64,000 bases of DNA from Rhodopirellula bahusiensis (lineage in GTDB: Bacteria > Planctomycetota > Planctomycetia > Pirellulales > Pirellulaceae): contig NZ_NIZW01000018.1 of assembly GCF_002727185.1 (NCBI RefSeq), positions 62,001 through 126,000 of the forward strand, written 5' to 3'. The position numbers and the translations under genes are program-made. Below, piece by piece: positions 1-9,590 of the stretch (positions are counted from its first letter, which is position 1; each line of letters opens with the position of its first letter). The notes under the pieces are model-generated. The model was given only the letters and a program-made list of their open reading frames with translations. It was not told the DNA's origin and ran no database searches.

Positions 1-874
1 AGTTCAATCCGGTGAAGGCTCGGAACTCAGCTGAGTAGCGGAAGCGATTGACGAACTTAAAGTACCGGAAACCCATTTGGATGGTGTACATCTCGTTTTG
101 AATTTCCTGGAGCTCTTCATCCAAGATTTCATATGCATCCGCGGAGACACCGAGGTCAGTGAAGTACGGTGCGGCTGAAGCAGAAGGTGCCGTGGTTGCA
201 TCCTTCGTTCGGCTGTAGTTCCGGTTGAACGCCGAGTCGTCCATCGTTACGAATCGAACGCCAAGCATGGGTTCAAGAATTCCGCCGTAGTGGTACGGCT
301 CCATTCGCCAAGTCTTGTTGATTTCGTAGCTGTCGTATTCGACGATGTTGGTCGAACGACCAATTTCGTAGAACCGAGTGTCGTAACCGAAGTTGTTGTT
401 GTCCGAAGTCAACACGTTCGTCCCGAACTGGCCGCCAGGAAACTCTGGCTCTCCGTCGAGTTGTTCGTCGTTCAGCCGATTGAGACGATCGAACCGAGTC
501 ACATCGGCTGCCGCGACGTCCAAGTCGGACCAACCGAACAGCCACCCGGTGTCTTTGCCCGGCGTCATGTAACCGAATTCGTATCGGTTGCCTTCGCCAA
601 AGTCCAGTTGATAACCGTCGCCGATTCCGCTTGCTTCGTCAGGGCGTTTGCCCCACAAGTGCAGCTTGTCGTAAGTTCCGAACCAGCCCGTATGAGCCCG
701 CTTCTTTGGCTTCGTGTCCACGATGTCAGCATCGTAGATCGGCTCGAACCATTGAAAATCTGGGTCAAACGCGAAGGGGTCCGCCAAAGCATGCTCCTGG
801 GCAGACACCGAAGCGCCACCAGCAAATACCGCCAGGGCTGCCAATAGTTTTGCAGTCAGCTTCCGTACCGACAT
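1..874 (-). CDS. Outer-membrane beta-barrel protein, BBP7-like (partial, 3' end beyond window)
   Basis: The frame is open from an ATG at 874 to the left edge, about 291 codons without a stop. The first 25 residues form a signal peptide (basic start, Ala/Leu-rich core, ASVSA before the cut), so the product is exported. The mature part is rich in aromatic and Asp/Gly residues and alternates short strands such as YEFGYM and FRYFKFVNRFRY, as in outer-membrane barrels. It resembles the planctomycete BBP7 family of surface barrel proteins; that family name is from memory and is a moderate call. The C-terminus is missing from the window. It is transcribed away from the HEAT-like gene at 1266. No ligand or function can be inferred. 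Confidence 0.65.
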   Translation of the reverse strand, partial: MSVRKLTAKLLAALAVFAGGASVSAQEHALADPFAFDPDFQWFEPIYDADIVDTKPKKRAHTGWFGTYDKLHLWGKRPDEASGIGDGYQLDFGEGNRYEFGYMTPGKDTGWLFGWSDLDVAAADVTRFDRLNRLNDEQLDGEPEFPGGQFGTNVLTSDNNNFGYDTRFYEIGRSTNIVEYDSYEINKTWRMEPYHYGGILEPMLGVRFVTMDDSAFNRNYSRTKDATTAPSASAAPYFTDLGVSADAYEILDEELQEIQNEMYTIQMGFRYFKFVNRFRYSAEFRAFTGLN

Positions 875-1265
875 CGTTGTTCCACCGTCATGCTAGGAGT
901 TGCCGTCACGTTCGATTGAGAACTCGCTCAACCAACGTCACTGCTGATCACTGTTAAGTCCCGCCGCCGCCCCACTTTTTGAGCAAACCGCATTGGGTTG
1001 TGCGGGTAGTATCGGTCCGCCGGATCGAAAAGGCTTAGCCAGATTCCCGGAGGAAACGGTAAATCCTTCAAAAACTGATCTACCCTACCTATCGAATCGA
1101 GAGGACTCCGTTGCGCAACCCGCGTATCTTTCCACCGAAATCACGACGCAATGAGCTGCCCGGAGCGAATCATGGCGAACGCTTGTAGTTCGTGTGTAGA
1201 AAGCAGAATGGCACGCTTTCGAATTGATCTTGTTGTCGGATGGCCTGGATCGGCACAATCCCCCC
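875..1265. other. Intergenic region between divergent genes, no gene seen
   Basis: About 390 bases separate the start of the barrel-protein gene (minus) from the HEAT-like gene (plus). Short ORFs here are not convincing. It must hold the promoters of both genes, but I see no clear promoter boxes or strong repeats. Confidence 0.5.
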
Positions 1266-2621
1266 ATGCCGACGCCCCCTTCCGAATCGCTTTCCGCGGC
1301 CGATACGCCGAACCCTTTTTCGATTGCTTTGCCTCCCGCCAGCGGAGCGAAGCAGCGGTTCGTGCACGCCCTTCAGTTCCTAGGAATTGCAGCGGCTATC
1401 ACCACGGTTTGGTTGTTGGTGACAGTCTACGGCAAACAGTATTTGTTGAACCAGCTCGTCCAAGAACTGCCCACGCTCAGCGTGTCGGACAAGAATGATC
1501 GATTGTTCCAGATTGCTGGTTTCGGGATCGACGCGATTGAACCGCTGGCCGCGACTTTGATCGACGAAGAAGACTCGGTCTCGGAAGTCGCTTTTGGGCT
1601 CCTGAATCAACTTCAAAATGACTGGACCACGCTCTCTCCGGAGATGGCCGCTCGGTCGCACCAACATCTGATCGCCGGTGTTCGCGAGAATCTGAAGGCG
1701 AAGCCATTCGCGGAATGGACGCCTCGCCAAACGGCTCGGACACGTTCGTTGCTTCGCCAGACGATGCTGGAATTTGCCGGCACCGAAACGCTGGGCGAGT
1801 CAGACATGAGCACTGAACTTCGAGAGCTGATTGCAGAAGTGTCGCAAAGCTCACGGGATACGCTGGCCCAACTCGATCAATCAACACGGACGCTCGCGAA
1901 AGCTCCGGTTGCGTCTGACGAAGCAAACCAATTGCCGAGTGCTGACACGGATTCGATGTGGACGGATTGGCCACCATCGCGTCCGGTCGCAATCATCCGC
2001 TCGGGAACATCCGAATCGCAGTCCGTCCAAGTTCAAGAAACAGCGACTCGTTTGCAGTCGCCGGGAACTTCTGATCCAGACAGCGGACAACTTGAGTCAG
2101 TCCCTGAAGGAGTCACGGTACCTTTGACTCAGGTTCCAGCCACCTCGGACACTCCGGTCCACCGCGTTCCTGAAATGCCTCGACTGGCAAAGTCCACCGA
2201 AGGACGAGTCGTTCGCGTCAACGCGGAGCTGACTCAGTCTCCATTCACTGCGATGGATGACGAAACGATTCTGCGGCACCTGGGCAACCCAGACGCTTCG
2301 CTGGCCGAACAAGCTCGAGCAGAACTGACCGAGCGTGGGTTCACGAAAGTTCAGTTGGAATTTGGCACCGCAATCGCGATCGCCGAACCCCGCGATCGGA
2401 TCACGCTGATCGACTCGATGCTGAAGTCCGGCGGCCTGAACGCTTGGCCGTGGCTATCAATGATGCTTGACGACAGCGACCGTCATGTTCGTTTGCACGT
2501 GCTTTCGATCTTGGCCCCGTCAAAGAACCGAACGGTCCAACAACGATTGCACGAACGACTGAAAGTCGAATCGGACCTTCACGTCGCCACGAAGATCCGC
2601 AAAGTTCTCGAACTTCGCTGA
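1266..2621 (+). CDS. Membrane-anchored protein with HEAT-like repeats, function unknown
   Basis: The 451-residue product has a short N-terminal region, one hydrophobic segment (around residues 35-58) and a large soluble remainder. The middle is Ser/Thr/Pro-rich and low in complexity. The last 120 residues show paired amphipathic helices (DETILRHLGNPDASLAEQAR, then WLSMMLDDSDRHVRLHVLSI), which look like HEAT repeats used for protein contacts. An in-frame TTG at 1224 would add 14 residues, but the ATG at 1266 gives a more natural start. It converges on the glycerophosphodiesterase gene with only 2 bases between stops. No catalytic motif is visible, so the role is unknown. Confidence 0.75.
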   Translation: MPTPPSESLSAADTPNPFSIALPPASGAKQRFVHALQFLGIAAAITTVWLLVTVYGKQYLLNQLVQELPTLSVSDKNDRLFQIAGFGIDAIEPLAATLIDEEDSVSEVAFGLLNQLQNDWTTLSPEMAARSHQHLIAGVRENLKAKPFAEWTPRQTARTRSLLRQTMLEFAGTETLGESDMSTELRELIAEVSQSSRDTLAQLDQSTRTLAKAPVASDEANQLPSADTDSMWTDWPPSRPVAIIRSGTSESQSVQVQETATRLQSPGTSDPDSGQLESVPEGVTVPLTQVPATSDTPVHRVPEMPRLAKSTEGRVVRVNAELTQSPFTAMDDETILRHLGNPDASLAEQARAELTERGFTKVQLEFGTAIAIAEPRDRITLIDSMLKSGGLNAWPWLSMMLDDSDRHVRLHVLSILAPSKNRTVQQRLHERLKVESDLHVATKIRKVLELR

Positions 2622-2623
2622 CT

Positions 2624-3517
2624 TCAATCAGCCAAAGCGTCTCGGATGTAGGCCGGGCGATTCGTCGTGATGCTAACGAACCCTAGTTCAACCAACTGCT
2701 TGGCAACCGCGGCATCATCGATCGTCCAACCGTGCATGCCACAGCCCGTGCCACGCACGGCGTCGCAGAATGCTTCGTTGAGAACCGAACCAACCAACCC
2801 GGCTTTGACCTGAGTCCCAAACCCGGTTGCATTAGTTGACTTCAATTGGTCGGTCACGCTGCTCACGCTCGGCTTCCAACCGCCGGTCAATTGCTTCTTG
2901 TACGAAGACAACCAATTGACCTCGTAAGGCATTGTCTGACGAGCCTGGCGAACGACTTCGGCATTGAAGCAAATGATCGTGATCTGCTCCGGTTTCAACG
3001 AGCATTCTTCCAATTGTTTCTTCAATGTTGGCAGGATCTCCGGCCCACATTTAATTTCGATGAAGATTCCCTTCCCATCGGGCACTGTCGCCATGACTTC
3101 CTTCAAAGTTGGGATGCTTTCGCCGGCATATCGCTCGTTCTTCCAAGTGCCCACATCCAGCTTGCGAAGCTGTGCAAATGACGCTTCGGAGACCTTCAGC
3201 GAGGGTGACCCCGGTGCGGTGCGAGCAGTTGTCTTGTCATGCAAGCAAACGATTTCGCCATCGGACGAAAGGTAGAAGTCACCTTCGATCGCGTCGGCGT
3301 TTTCTTCCCATGCCAGGTTGAACGCGGACAACGTGTTTTCCGGTGCGGAATGCGATGCCCCGCGATGCGCAACGATTAACGGCATCGTTTGTGGCCGCCC
3401 AGTGCTTTCGTTTCCGCTGGCGTCCTTAGGCGACGCGAAGCTGAAGCATGCGACAAAAGAAAACGCCGCCGCGAAACGAGCCGCGACGGCGAAGAGAGTT
3501 GTATCAGTCGATTTCAT
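2624..3517 (-). CDS. Glycerophosphodiester phosphodiesterase, secreted
   Basis: This enzyme class cleaves glycerophosphodiesters to glycerol-3-phosphate and an alcohol. The 297-residue product begins with a signal sequence (hydrophobic residues 8-28), so it probably acts in the periplasm or on the envelope; a Cys at about 24 could be a lipidation site, though the lipobox is imperfect. The family signature follows: [13 protein letters not shown] (catalytic His-Arg and PENT), the E-x-D pair in [15 protein letters not shown], and the second catalytic His in [19 protein letters not shown] segment supplies a further metal ligand. Length fits the periplasmic GlpQ/UgpQ class. The DUF1598-like gene ends 6 bases beyond the start codon side, so the two minus-strand genes probably form one transcript. 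Confidence 0.9.
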   Translation of the reverse strand: MKSTDTTLFAVAARFAAAFSFVACFSFASPKDASGNESTGRPQTMPLIVAHRGASHSAPENTLSAFNLAWEENADAIEGDFYLSSDGEIVCLHDKTTARTAPGSPSLKVSEASFAQLRKLDVGTWKNERYAGESIPTLKEVMATVPDGKGIFIEIKCGPEILPTLKKQLEECSLKPEQITIICFNAEVVRQARQTMPYEVNWLSSYKKQLTGGWKPSVSSVTDQLKSTNATGFGTQVKAGLVGSVLNEAFCDAVRGTGCGMHGWTIDDAAVAKQLVELGFVSITTNRPAYIRDALAD

Positions 3518-3523
3518 CTTGAA

Positions 3524-4942
3524 TCAGTCCCACCACCATTGGCCGGGTGCCAATTGATCTGGCCCCGAGGAATGTTTGACCTGCACATGCTGGCCTTCGG
3601 TGTCGATTGTGACGCGGTCCTTCTTCAGTGCAATCCGTGGCTGGACGTTGACGCCGCCACCCAACGGAGTCATCAAAGTGTTGCCTCTCCAGATCGCATT
3701 CACAGCGGTTTCGACCTTCTCTGGAGCCGTGTAAGTCTGCACGCTGACCTTGCCCTCATCGCCCAAAACGGGCATGTCCCAGTTGGCTTGGCCGTAGAAG
3801 TCTTGCTCGTGGATGTAGGCGGCTGCGATCGACAAATCGATCAACTGACGCAGCTCAGCGTAAACGCGAACGCGGTCAGCGATTTGGTTGTACTTCTCGG
3901 TGAACTCTTTCGTGAACGCTTGGCTGGCACGATTCACTCGGCCGGTCCCGACGCGAGCACCGTCGCCTTGAACACGCTCATTGGCACCAACCAATTGAAC
4001 GCCACGCTCATTGATTCGCATTGCCAGGTTGTCTTCGCTGACCGACACGCCGTCGTAGTTGGGTTGGAAGTACCAACGTTCCATTGAATTGGCTGAAACG
4101 GTGACGGGGTTGGTGCGAGAAACGTAGCTGCGAACGGGAACGGGCAGTTGTTCCAAACCAATGCCGATCAACTTCATTCGATAGTCGGCTTCCACCAACA
4201 CGCGAGCGAAGTGGCTGGCGGCTGGGATGCCTTCGATCGAAACCGTTTGCAGCCCGAGGTTTTCTTTCAGTCCACGAACGAGTTGCAGTGTGTCACCACG
4301 TCCGGCCCGGCCACCGACTCGCATCAGGAACTGCTGCATTCGCTGCAAACCCTCTGGGGTTGGATCGATCGACACCGAGATCACTCGGGCAGGCTTGCCT
4401 TGTGGAGGAAAGGCTCGCAGAGCAACGACGACATCTTCCAACAGAACGCTGGGACGTCCCGACTGCATGCCGACGAAACGTTCGGTTGCATCGGCGACGT
4501 AACCTTCGGCTGGACCAGCCAAAACGATGTCGTTGGAATCGGGATAGAAGAACACGTACTCAACCGAAGTCAGCCCGGCCATTGCCAGCATCTCACTTGG
4601 GAGCGGACGATCCGCTTCGACGTATTCAGAAATGGCTGCTTCCAAACGGTTCAGCGAGACTTTTCGCAGTTTGCTTGTTTCCATCGACTCGCCGGGAGTC
4701 GCATTGGCTCGCGACTGCATCCACTGCTGGCGAGCCAGACGCGGGTCGATTGTCCGAACTTTTAGGACGCCGGTCGCATCGACATCCACACCGGCGGGCT
4801 GGGTGCCGAAGTTATTTGTGACGTCTCCGCCGCCACCGCCGTCCTGGCCAAAGCTGGAGGGTGCCAGAGCAGTCGCCAACAACGCTGCGAACGCGAAACT
4901 GGCCAAGGTGCGAATTCGAGAGTGGCGATCGATCAGTCGCAT
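3524..4942 (-). CDS. Secreted DUF1598-like protein
   Basis: The product is 472 residues with an N-terminal signal (SFAFAALLATALAPSSFGQ, cut near residue 33) and a Gly-rich linker. The section beginning GVDVDATGVLKVRTIDPRLA and the long conserved body resemble the planctomycete DUF1598 proteins; this assignment is from memory and not proven. There are no transmembrane segments after the signal and no recognisable active site, so it is likely a periplasmic or surface protein. It lies just upstream of the glycerophosphodiesterase gene on the same strand with a 6-base gap, suggesting cotranscription. A 500-base region separates it from divergent gnd. Confidence 0.75.
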   Translation of the reverse strand: MRLIDRHSRIRTLASFAFAALLATALAPSSFGQDGGGGGDVTNNFGTQPAGVDVDATGVLKVRTIDPRLARQQWMQSRANATPGESMETSKLRKVSLNRLEAAISEYVEADRPLPSEMLAMAGLTSVEYVFFYPDSNDIVLAGPAEGYVADATERFVGMQSGRPSVLLEDVVVALRAFPPQGKPARVISVSIDPTPEGLQRMQQFLMRVGGRAGRGDTLQLVRGLKENLGLQTVSIEGIPAASHFARVLVEADYRMKLIGIGLEQLPVPVRSYVSRTNPVTVSANSMERWYFQPNYDGVSVSEDNLAMRINERGVQLVGANERVQGDGARVGTGRVNRASQAFTKEFTEKYNQIADRVRVYAELRQLIDLSIAAAYIHEQDFYGQANWDMPVLGDEGKVSVQTYTAPEKVETAVNAIWRGNTLMTPLGGGVNVQPRIALKKDRVTIDTEGQHVQVKHSSGPDQLAPGQWWWD

Positions 4943-5443
4943 CGGTGGATTCTTTTGCAGAGAAGAACGTCGAGGGTGAGAATGAGGGCCGACATCAATC
5001 GGATTCCGACCGGCAGCCGACGATCAGTCTAATAACGGACGCCGGAAACCTCAACGAAATTCCTGATTGGCTTTTCCTGTGTGATTCAATCGCCGGGTTT
5101 CGGAATCTCAGCCGCAGTGCGTTCGCAGCGTTTTCCACGATCCAACCGGGCCTGACGGCCAACGGCTGATGGGTGCAGTTTAGAAAGTGATTTGTCCCGG
5201 CTGGCTGCTCTCCGGGACGTCTGGTCAACGCGGGCGAGTGCCGAGAATGGGCGGGTTGCGACGGTTGAAACGCTTGAGAGCCAGAGTGTATGGAGCCAAA
5301 CGCGGGGTACAAACCTCGCATGGGCCTTTTCGCCGTGCCCCAGTCATTTACACTGCTGGCCCGCGTGAGCCGCTGCGGCACGCTTGGATTGCCGCACCCC
5401 GGGTTGTCACGTCCCCGTCAAACACACGAACAAAAGTACAGCT
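4943..5443. other. Divergent intergenic region upstream of gnd, with a small inverted repeat
   Basis: Five hundred bases lie between the start of the DUF1598-like gene (minus) and gnd (plus). ORFs here are short and overlap in conflicting frames, so I call no gene. A 7-base inverted repeat (GTCCCGG/CCGGGAC at 5194-5200 and 5212-5218, 11-base loop) sits midway. It has no T-run, so it is not an obvious terminator. Confidence 0.5.
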
Positions 5444-6922
5444 ATGAGTGGTGATTGTGATTTCGGCCTGATTGGTCTGGCCGTCATGGGCGAAAATTTG
5501 GCCTTGAACGTCGAGAGCCGCGGCTACAAAGTCGCCGTTTACAACCGCACCACCTCCAAAGTTGACGCTTTGATGGAAGGTCGTGCGAAGGGCAAGAACT
5601 TCGTCGGCTGTCACTCGATCGAAGAATTCGTCAAATCAGTCAAACGGCCTCGCAAATTGATGATGCTGGTCAAAGCCGGCCCCGCCGTCGACGCGTTGAT
5701 CGAGCAACTTTTGCCGCACTGCGAACCCGGCGACATCATCATCGACGGCGGCAACGAGTACTACGTTCACACCGAACGTCGCACCAAACAAGTCGAAGCT
5801 GCGGGATTGTTGTACGTCGGTTGCGGCGTCAGCGGTGGCGAAGAGGGTGCCCTGAAGGGTCCTTCGTTGATGCCCGGCGGCAGTGCCGACGCGTGGCCTC
5901 ACATCAAAGAAATGTTCCAATCGATCGCGGCGAAGGTCGGCCCGAACGACGACATCCCCTGCTGCGAATGGCTGGGTGCCGGCGGTGCGGGCAACTACGT
6001 CAAAATGGTTCACAACGGAATTGAATACGGCGACATGCAGTTGATCTGCGAAGCCTATCAATTGCTCAAAGAGCTCGGCGGTTTGTCCAACGACGAACTG
6101 TACGACGTCTTCGACGAATGGAATCGCGGTGACCTGCAAAGCTACTTGATCGAAATTTCACGCGACATCTTCAGCGTTAAAGACGACCAGGGCGGCGACG
6201 GCTACCTCGTCGACCAAATCATGGACGTCGCTGGTGCGAAGGGCACGGGCAAATGGATGAGCCAATTGGCTCTCGACCTCGGCGTTCCTAGCACGCTGGT
6301 CACAACCGCCGTGTTCGCTCGCGGATTGTCAGCACAGAAAGAAGCACGGACTCGTGCCAGCAAGACTCTCAACGGTCCTGCTGAATCGGCCAACCCAGAA
6401 ATGCGTGCGATCGCTCAATCGCTGGTCGGCGACCGAGCTGAATTCGTCGAAGCGGTTCGCCAAGCTCTCTACGCTTCGAAAATCGTTTCCTACGCACAAG
6501 GCTTCGTTCAGCTGCAAGCCGCATCGGCCGAGCACAACTGGGGCTTGGATTACGGTGCCGCTGCGTTGCTGTGGCGAGGTGGCTGCATCATCCGTGCACA
6601 ATTCCTCGATCGCATCAAAGAAGCATTCGATGCCGATCCAAACCTGGAAAACTTGCTGCTGGCAAAATACTTCGAAGATGCGGTCGAAAACGCACAAGAG
6701 AAGTGGCGAAAGGTTGTCGCGGTTGCGTCGATCATGGGCATTCCCGTCCCCGCGTTCAGCACCGCGCTTTGCTACTACGACGGATACCGCATGGAACGCT
6801 TGCCAGCCAACATGCTGCAGGCCCAACGCGATTACTTCGGTGCCCACACTTACCAGCGATTGGACAAGGAAGGCACCTTCCACAGCGAATGGATCCAGCT
6901 TCGCAAAGAGCCCAAGGCTTAG
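5444..6922 (+). CDS. gnd: 6-phosphogluconate dehydrogenase, decarboxylating
   Basis: It oxidises and decarboxylates 6-phosphogluconate to ribulose-5-phosphate with reduction of NADP, the third step of the oxidative pentose phosphate pathway, in the cytoplasm. The 492-residue product has the N-terminal dinucleotide-binding fold (GLAVMGENLA, then YNRT for the NADP phosphate), the substrate motif SGGEEGA, the catalytic Lys in VKMVHNGIEYGDMQ, and the family signature AGAKGTGKW. Length matches the full-length dimeric form. The ATG at 5444 starts the conserved fold; an upstream in-frame ATG at 5384 adds 20 residues with no homologous look. It stands alone rather than next to zwf (34 kb away). The stop overlaps the convergent gene by 4 bases. 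Confidence 0.97.
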   Translation: MSGDCDFGLIGLAVMGENLALNVESRGYKVAVYNRTTSKVDALMEGRAKGKNFVGCHSIEEFVKSVKRPRKLMMLVKAGPAVDALIEQLLPHCEPGDIIIDGGNEYYVHTERRTKQVEAAGLLYVGCGVSGGEEGALKGPSLMPGGSADAWPHIKEMFQSIAAKVGPNDDIPCCEWLGAGGAGNYVKMVHNGIEYGDMQLICEAYQLLKELGGLSNDELYDVFDEWNRGDLQSYLIEISRDIFSVKDDQGGDGYLVDQIMDVAGAKGTGKWMSQLALDLGVPSTLVTTAVFARGLSAQKEARTRASKTLNGPAESANPEMRAIAQSLVGDRAEFVEAVRQALYASKIVSYAQGFVQLQAASAEHNWGLDYGAAALLWRGGCIIRAQFLDRIKEAFDADPNLENLLLAKYFEDAVENAQEKWRKVVAVASIMGIPVPAFSTALCYYDGYRMERLPANMLQAQRDYFGAHTYQRLDKEGTFHSEWIQLRKEPKA

Positions 6923-8148
6923 TCTTTCGGCAAACTGACGCGAACGACTTGGTCACCCCAGACGACGTGCAAGTTGGCTTGATCGGCAATTGATTGAGCC
7001 AACTGCTCGAGGGTTTGTTTGGTCGCATCCAAACTCACGATCGTCTGGCTTCTCAGCTTGGCATCCTCGTCGATGGCCAGCTTCTTCGCCGCCGCGCCAG
7101 CGAATTGTTGCAACACTTCGTTGGCTGGTTTGTTGAGCAGCTTTAGATCGTAAGTGGCTTCGCGTCCGGAAGCCGCGATTTGGGCCGGTGCCGCAGCAGC
7201 ATTCCACTGAGCAGCGAGCGCCGCACGGTGCCCGGCCGGATTCGTGTGAACTCGCAACGACTTCTTGCGAGTCTTTGGATCGCGTCCCGAACGGAACGAC
7301 GCGGATGCATCCACCGCCTGAACGGCGCGGCGCACCTCGGCCTCGCTCTCTTCCGTTGGGTAGGTCATCAAAAACTTGGTGTCTCGCCAACTCGTGTCGC
7401 TGTCTTCAACCATTTCAACGCCATCGGGCAAGGACTCATCGCGCGAACGCAATCGCGCCAGTGGACTTCCTCGACGCGCTGCCATCTGAAATTCAGACAA
7501 GGCAAGCGAAGCCGCATGCCACGGATCGACTTGCTGCAAATGGATCTCTGGCCACACATCGTGAGGCAGCCATTGCAGTCCCATCGCTTGGCTAGATTCC
7601 GAGCGATCCAAATCCAGACGTCGGTTCTCGGCTTGGCCAACAATGGTGTTCAGCGTCGCCCTGGAAGACGTTCCTTGAGGCAGCTTCAAATCGATGGTTT
7701 GCTGCTTGGCGGAAGTCACCAAAGTACCGAGCGTCCGATCGATCCATTCGGGTCGCCCAACCAGCAAAATTCCCGGGATCGGAAAAGCTTCCCAGCCCAG
7801 CGGACCGGTCAGTTGGGTCATCGCCTCTGCCGCGGAGCCTCCGGCCAAATTCAGCGACACGATTTTGTTTGGGTCGACGCCGCCATCTCGCCACCAAGTC
7901 CACCTTCGGTCGGGGCTGCCGGAGCTGACCTGCGACACAATTTGGTTGATCGCCTCTTCCGCCGTTTGACCATCCAACGAAATCGTGATGACAGTCCGAG
8001 TGAACGCGGCCGCTTGTATTGGCGAATCCGCTGGCGGCTGACAAAACGCCGATAATGTCGAGCAAAAGGAAAACGTCACGCCCAACAAAGCGGCCAAAAA
8101 ATGTCTCACGCAAGGTTTCCAAACCGTCCGCATGGGCAACGCTTGCAT
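6919..8148 (-). CDS. Secreted protein with repeated STN-like modules, function unknown
   Basis: The 409-residue product starts with a signal sequence (hydrophobic stretch after RTVWKPCVRHF). The body contains at least three copies of a pattern like VITISLDGQTAEEAINQIV, IVSLNLAGGSAAEAMTQLTG and IVSLDATKQTLEQLAQSIA. Each is a strand followed by a helix, like the short N-terminal (STN) domain of secretins and TonB receptors, but there is no secretin or barrel domain after them. The frame stays open upstream to 8319; the Met at 8148 (or 8133) places the signal peptide at the N-terminus. It converges on gnd with a 4-base overlap. Function is unknown. Confidence 0.7.
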   Translation of the reverse strand: MQALPMRTVWKPCVRHFLAALLGVTFSFCSTLSAFCQPPADSPIQAAAFTRTVITISLDGQTAEEAINQIVSQVSSGSPDRRWTWWRDGGVDPNKIVSLNLAGGSAAEAMTQLTGPLGWEAFPIPGILLVGRPEWIDRTLGTLVTSAKQQTIDLKLPQGTSSRATLNTIVGQAENRRLDLDRSESSQAMGLQWLPHDVWPEIHLQQVDPWHAASLALSEFQMAARRGSPLARLRSRDESLPDGVEMVEDSDTSWRDTKFLMTYPTEESEAEVRRAVQAVDASASFRSGRDPKTRKKSLRVHTNPAGHRAALAAQWNAAAAPAQIAASGREATYDLKLLNKPANEVLQQFAGAAAKKLAIDEDAKLRSQTIVSLDATKQTLEQLAQSIADQANLHVVWGDQVVRVSLPKD

Positions 8149-8416
8149 GACCGATGGACAGCCTCTTGTCGCCTGAACCACCGTGTTTTCGCGGGGTCGA
8201 CACACGCTCGCGAGAGGAGAGCGAAGGTGGAAAAGCGGTTGGGATAGCATCCGACAATCCGTGCGTTGGAAAGTTCTTTTGGTGTGCCGTCTTGCCCGAC
8301 AGCTTGATCGGTCTAACATCGAGAAGTCAAACCGCAGCAGCCAAATTGCAAGTGAATCGTCGGCTCCAGGCCGTTTGACCCGCCCAATCCTCCCAGACCG
8401 TCCTGACTAGCCCAAG

Positions 8417-9097
8417 GTGGAATCGAACGTGACAGCTCCCATCGTCCACACGACTCGCCTGGTCGCTGCTTACCGGCGATACCTCGGCTCAGCGGACGCT
8501 CCCCGATTCGCTCACGACGTAGACGAACATTACACGTCGGCCACCCTGACCGCACTCCTTTCGCGTGGCGAAGTGGAACATCGACGAGCCGCGGCGTTGG
8601 CACTGGGAATGTTGGGCGATCGCCACTCGGTCGACTTCTTGGGACGAGCTCTCTCGGATTGCGATCGCGGAGTGCGTTTGGTTGCTGACGACTCATTCCA
8701 CTCAGTCATCGTTCGCGACGCGGCTCCGTTGCACCATCAAAAGCTCCTTCGAGTCATCCACCTGATCGATGGCGGCGAGTACGCCGCGGCATTGTCGCCC
8801 GCGATGGTGTTGATTGACCAAGCCCCGCTGTACGCCGAGGCTCATCATCAACTCGCGATTTGCTGGCACGGGCTGGAAGATTTTGAGAAAGCTGAAGCAG
8901 CCTATCAATCATGCTTGTGGCATTGCCGGTTTCACTACACGGCTTGGCAGAGCCTGGCCAAGGTTCGAGTTCTACTCGGCAAAGGCAACAAGGCACTCGA
9001 TGCTTTGAACCGTTGCCTGGACATCAATCCCGATGTCGAAACCGCTCGCATGCAACGTCGAGTCATCCGTCGCCGTCTGCGTCAAAGCGACGTCTGA
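8417..9097 (+). CDS. HEAT/TPR-repeat protein, function unknown
   Basis: The 226-residue soluble product has a first half with HEAT-like helices (TALLSRGEVEHRRAAALALGMLGD followed by VDFLGRALSDCDRGVRLVADD) and a second half with tetratricopeptide repeats (AEAHHQLAICWHGLEDFEKAEAAYQ and WQSLAKVRVLLGKGNKALDALNRCL). Both are protein-contact scaffolds. There is no signal peptide or enzyme motif. The start is a GTG; a second GTG at 8429 is possible. The small membrane-protein gene follows after 21 bases on the same strand, so they may share a transcript. Confidence 0.75.
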   Translation: MESNVTAPIVHTTRLVAAYRRYLGSADAPRFAHDVDEHYTSATLTALLSRGEVEHRRAAALALGMLGDRHSVDFLGRALSDCDRGVRLVADDSFHSVIVRDAAPLHHQKLLRVIHLIDGGEYAAALSPAMVLIDQAPLYAEAHHQLAICWHGLEDFEKAEAAYQSCLWHCRFHYTAWQSLAKVRVLLGKGNKALDALNRCLDINPDVETARMQRRVIRRRLRQSDV

Positions 9098-9118
9098 ACT
9101 CGAGTGTAGGAAGACGTT

Positions 9119-9376
9119 GTGATTCAAGATGACACCTTGGTTGGCGGCTTGGCTTTGATAGTCGCGGCCATCACGACCGCGATTGCGATCGGTCCATGGA
9201 CCGCCCCCTATCAAATTCGTTCGATCGCGGCGATTCAAAAGCACTACGGCCCGATGGTCGCTCGCGGTGCATGGCTGCTGATTGCATTCTTATCTGCCAT
9301 TTCTGGTGCAGCTATTTTGAATGGGATTCGACCGACCTACGCGTCGCCGCCCGCAACGCTGAACCAGAATCAGTGA
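9119..9376 (+). CDS. Small two-helix membrane protein, function unknown
   Basis: The 85-residue product has two hydrophobic segments, at residues 8-26 and 50-68, separated by a polar loop (WTAPYQIRSIAAIQKHYG). A good ribosome site, AGGAAG, lies 6 bases before the GTG start, and the reading frame fits between its neighbours, so I consider it real. It follows the HEAT/TPR gene by 21 bases. No family is recognised. Confidence 0.6.
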   Translation: MIQDDTLVGGLALIVAAITTAIAIGPWTAPYQIRSIAAIQKHYGPMVARGAWLLIAFLSAISGAAILNGIRPTYASPPATLNQNQ

Positions 9377-9590
9377 AGAGGTTTCTTCCGCTAGGGTTTT
9401 TCAACGGAACCACGTGCTCAATCACGCCGTAGAATCCTTGAAGCTGAATCTCACGCGGACACCATGTTGAACCGGCGGGGGCATCATGCACGCCAAAAGA
9501 TGTCTTGACTTTGGGTTCGCGGGCTACTAGTTGTGGATTTCAGGTCTTTCAATTGGCCCCCTTTCGCAGCCTGAACAAGGGGATGATGCA

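Noticed and set aside
290-847. 185-codon plus-strand frame at the left edge
   Set aside because: It is antisense to the partial barrel-protein gene, whose signal peptide and open frame are far more convincing.
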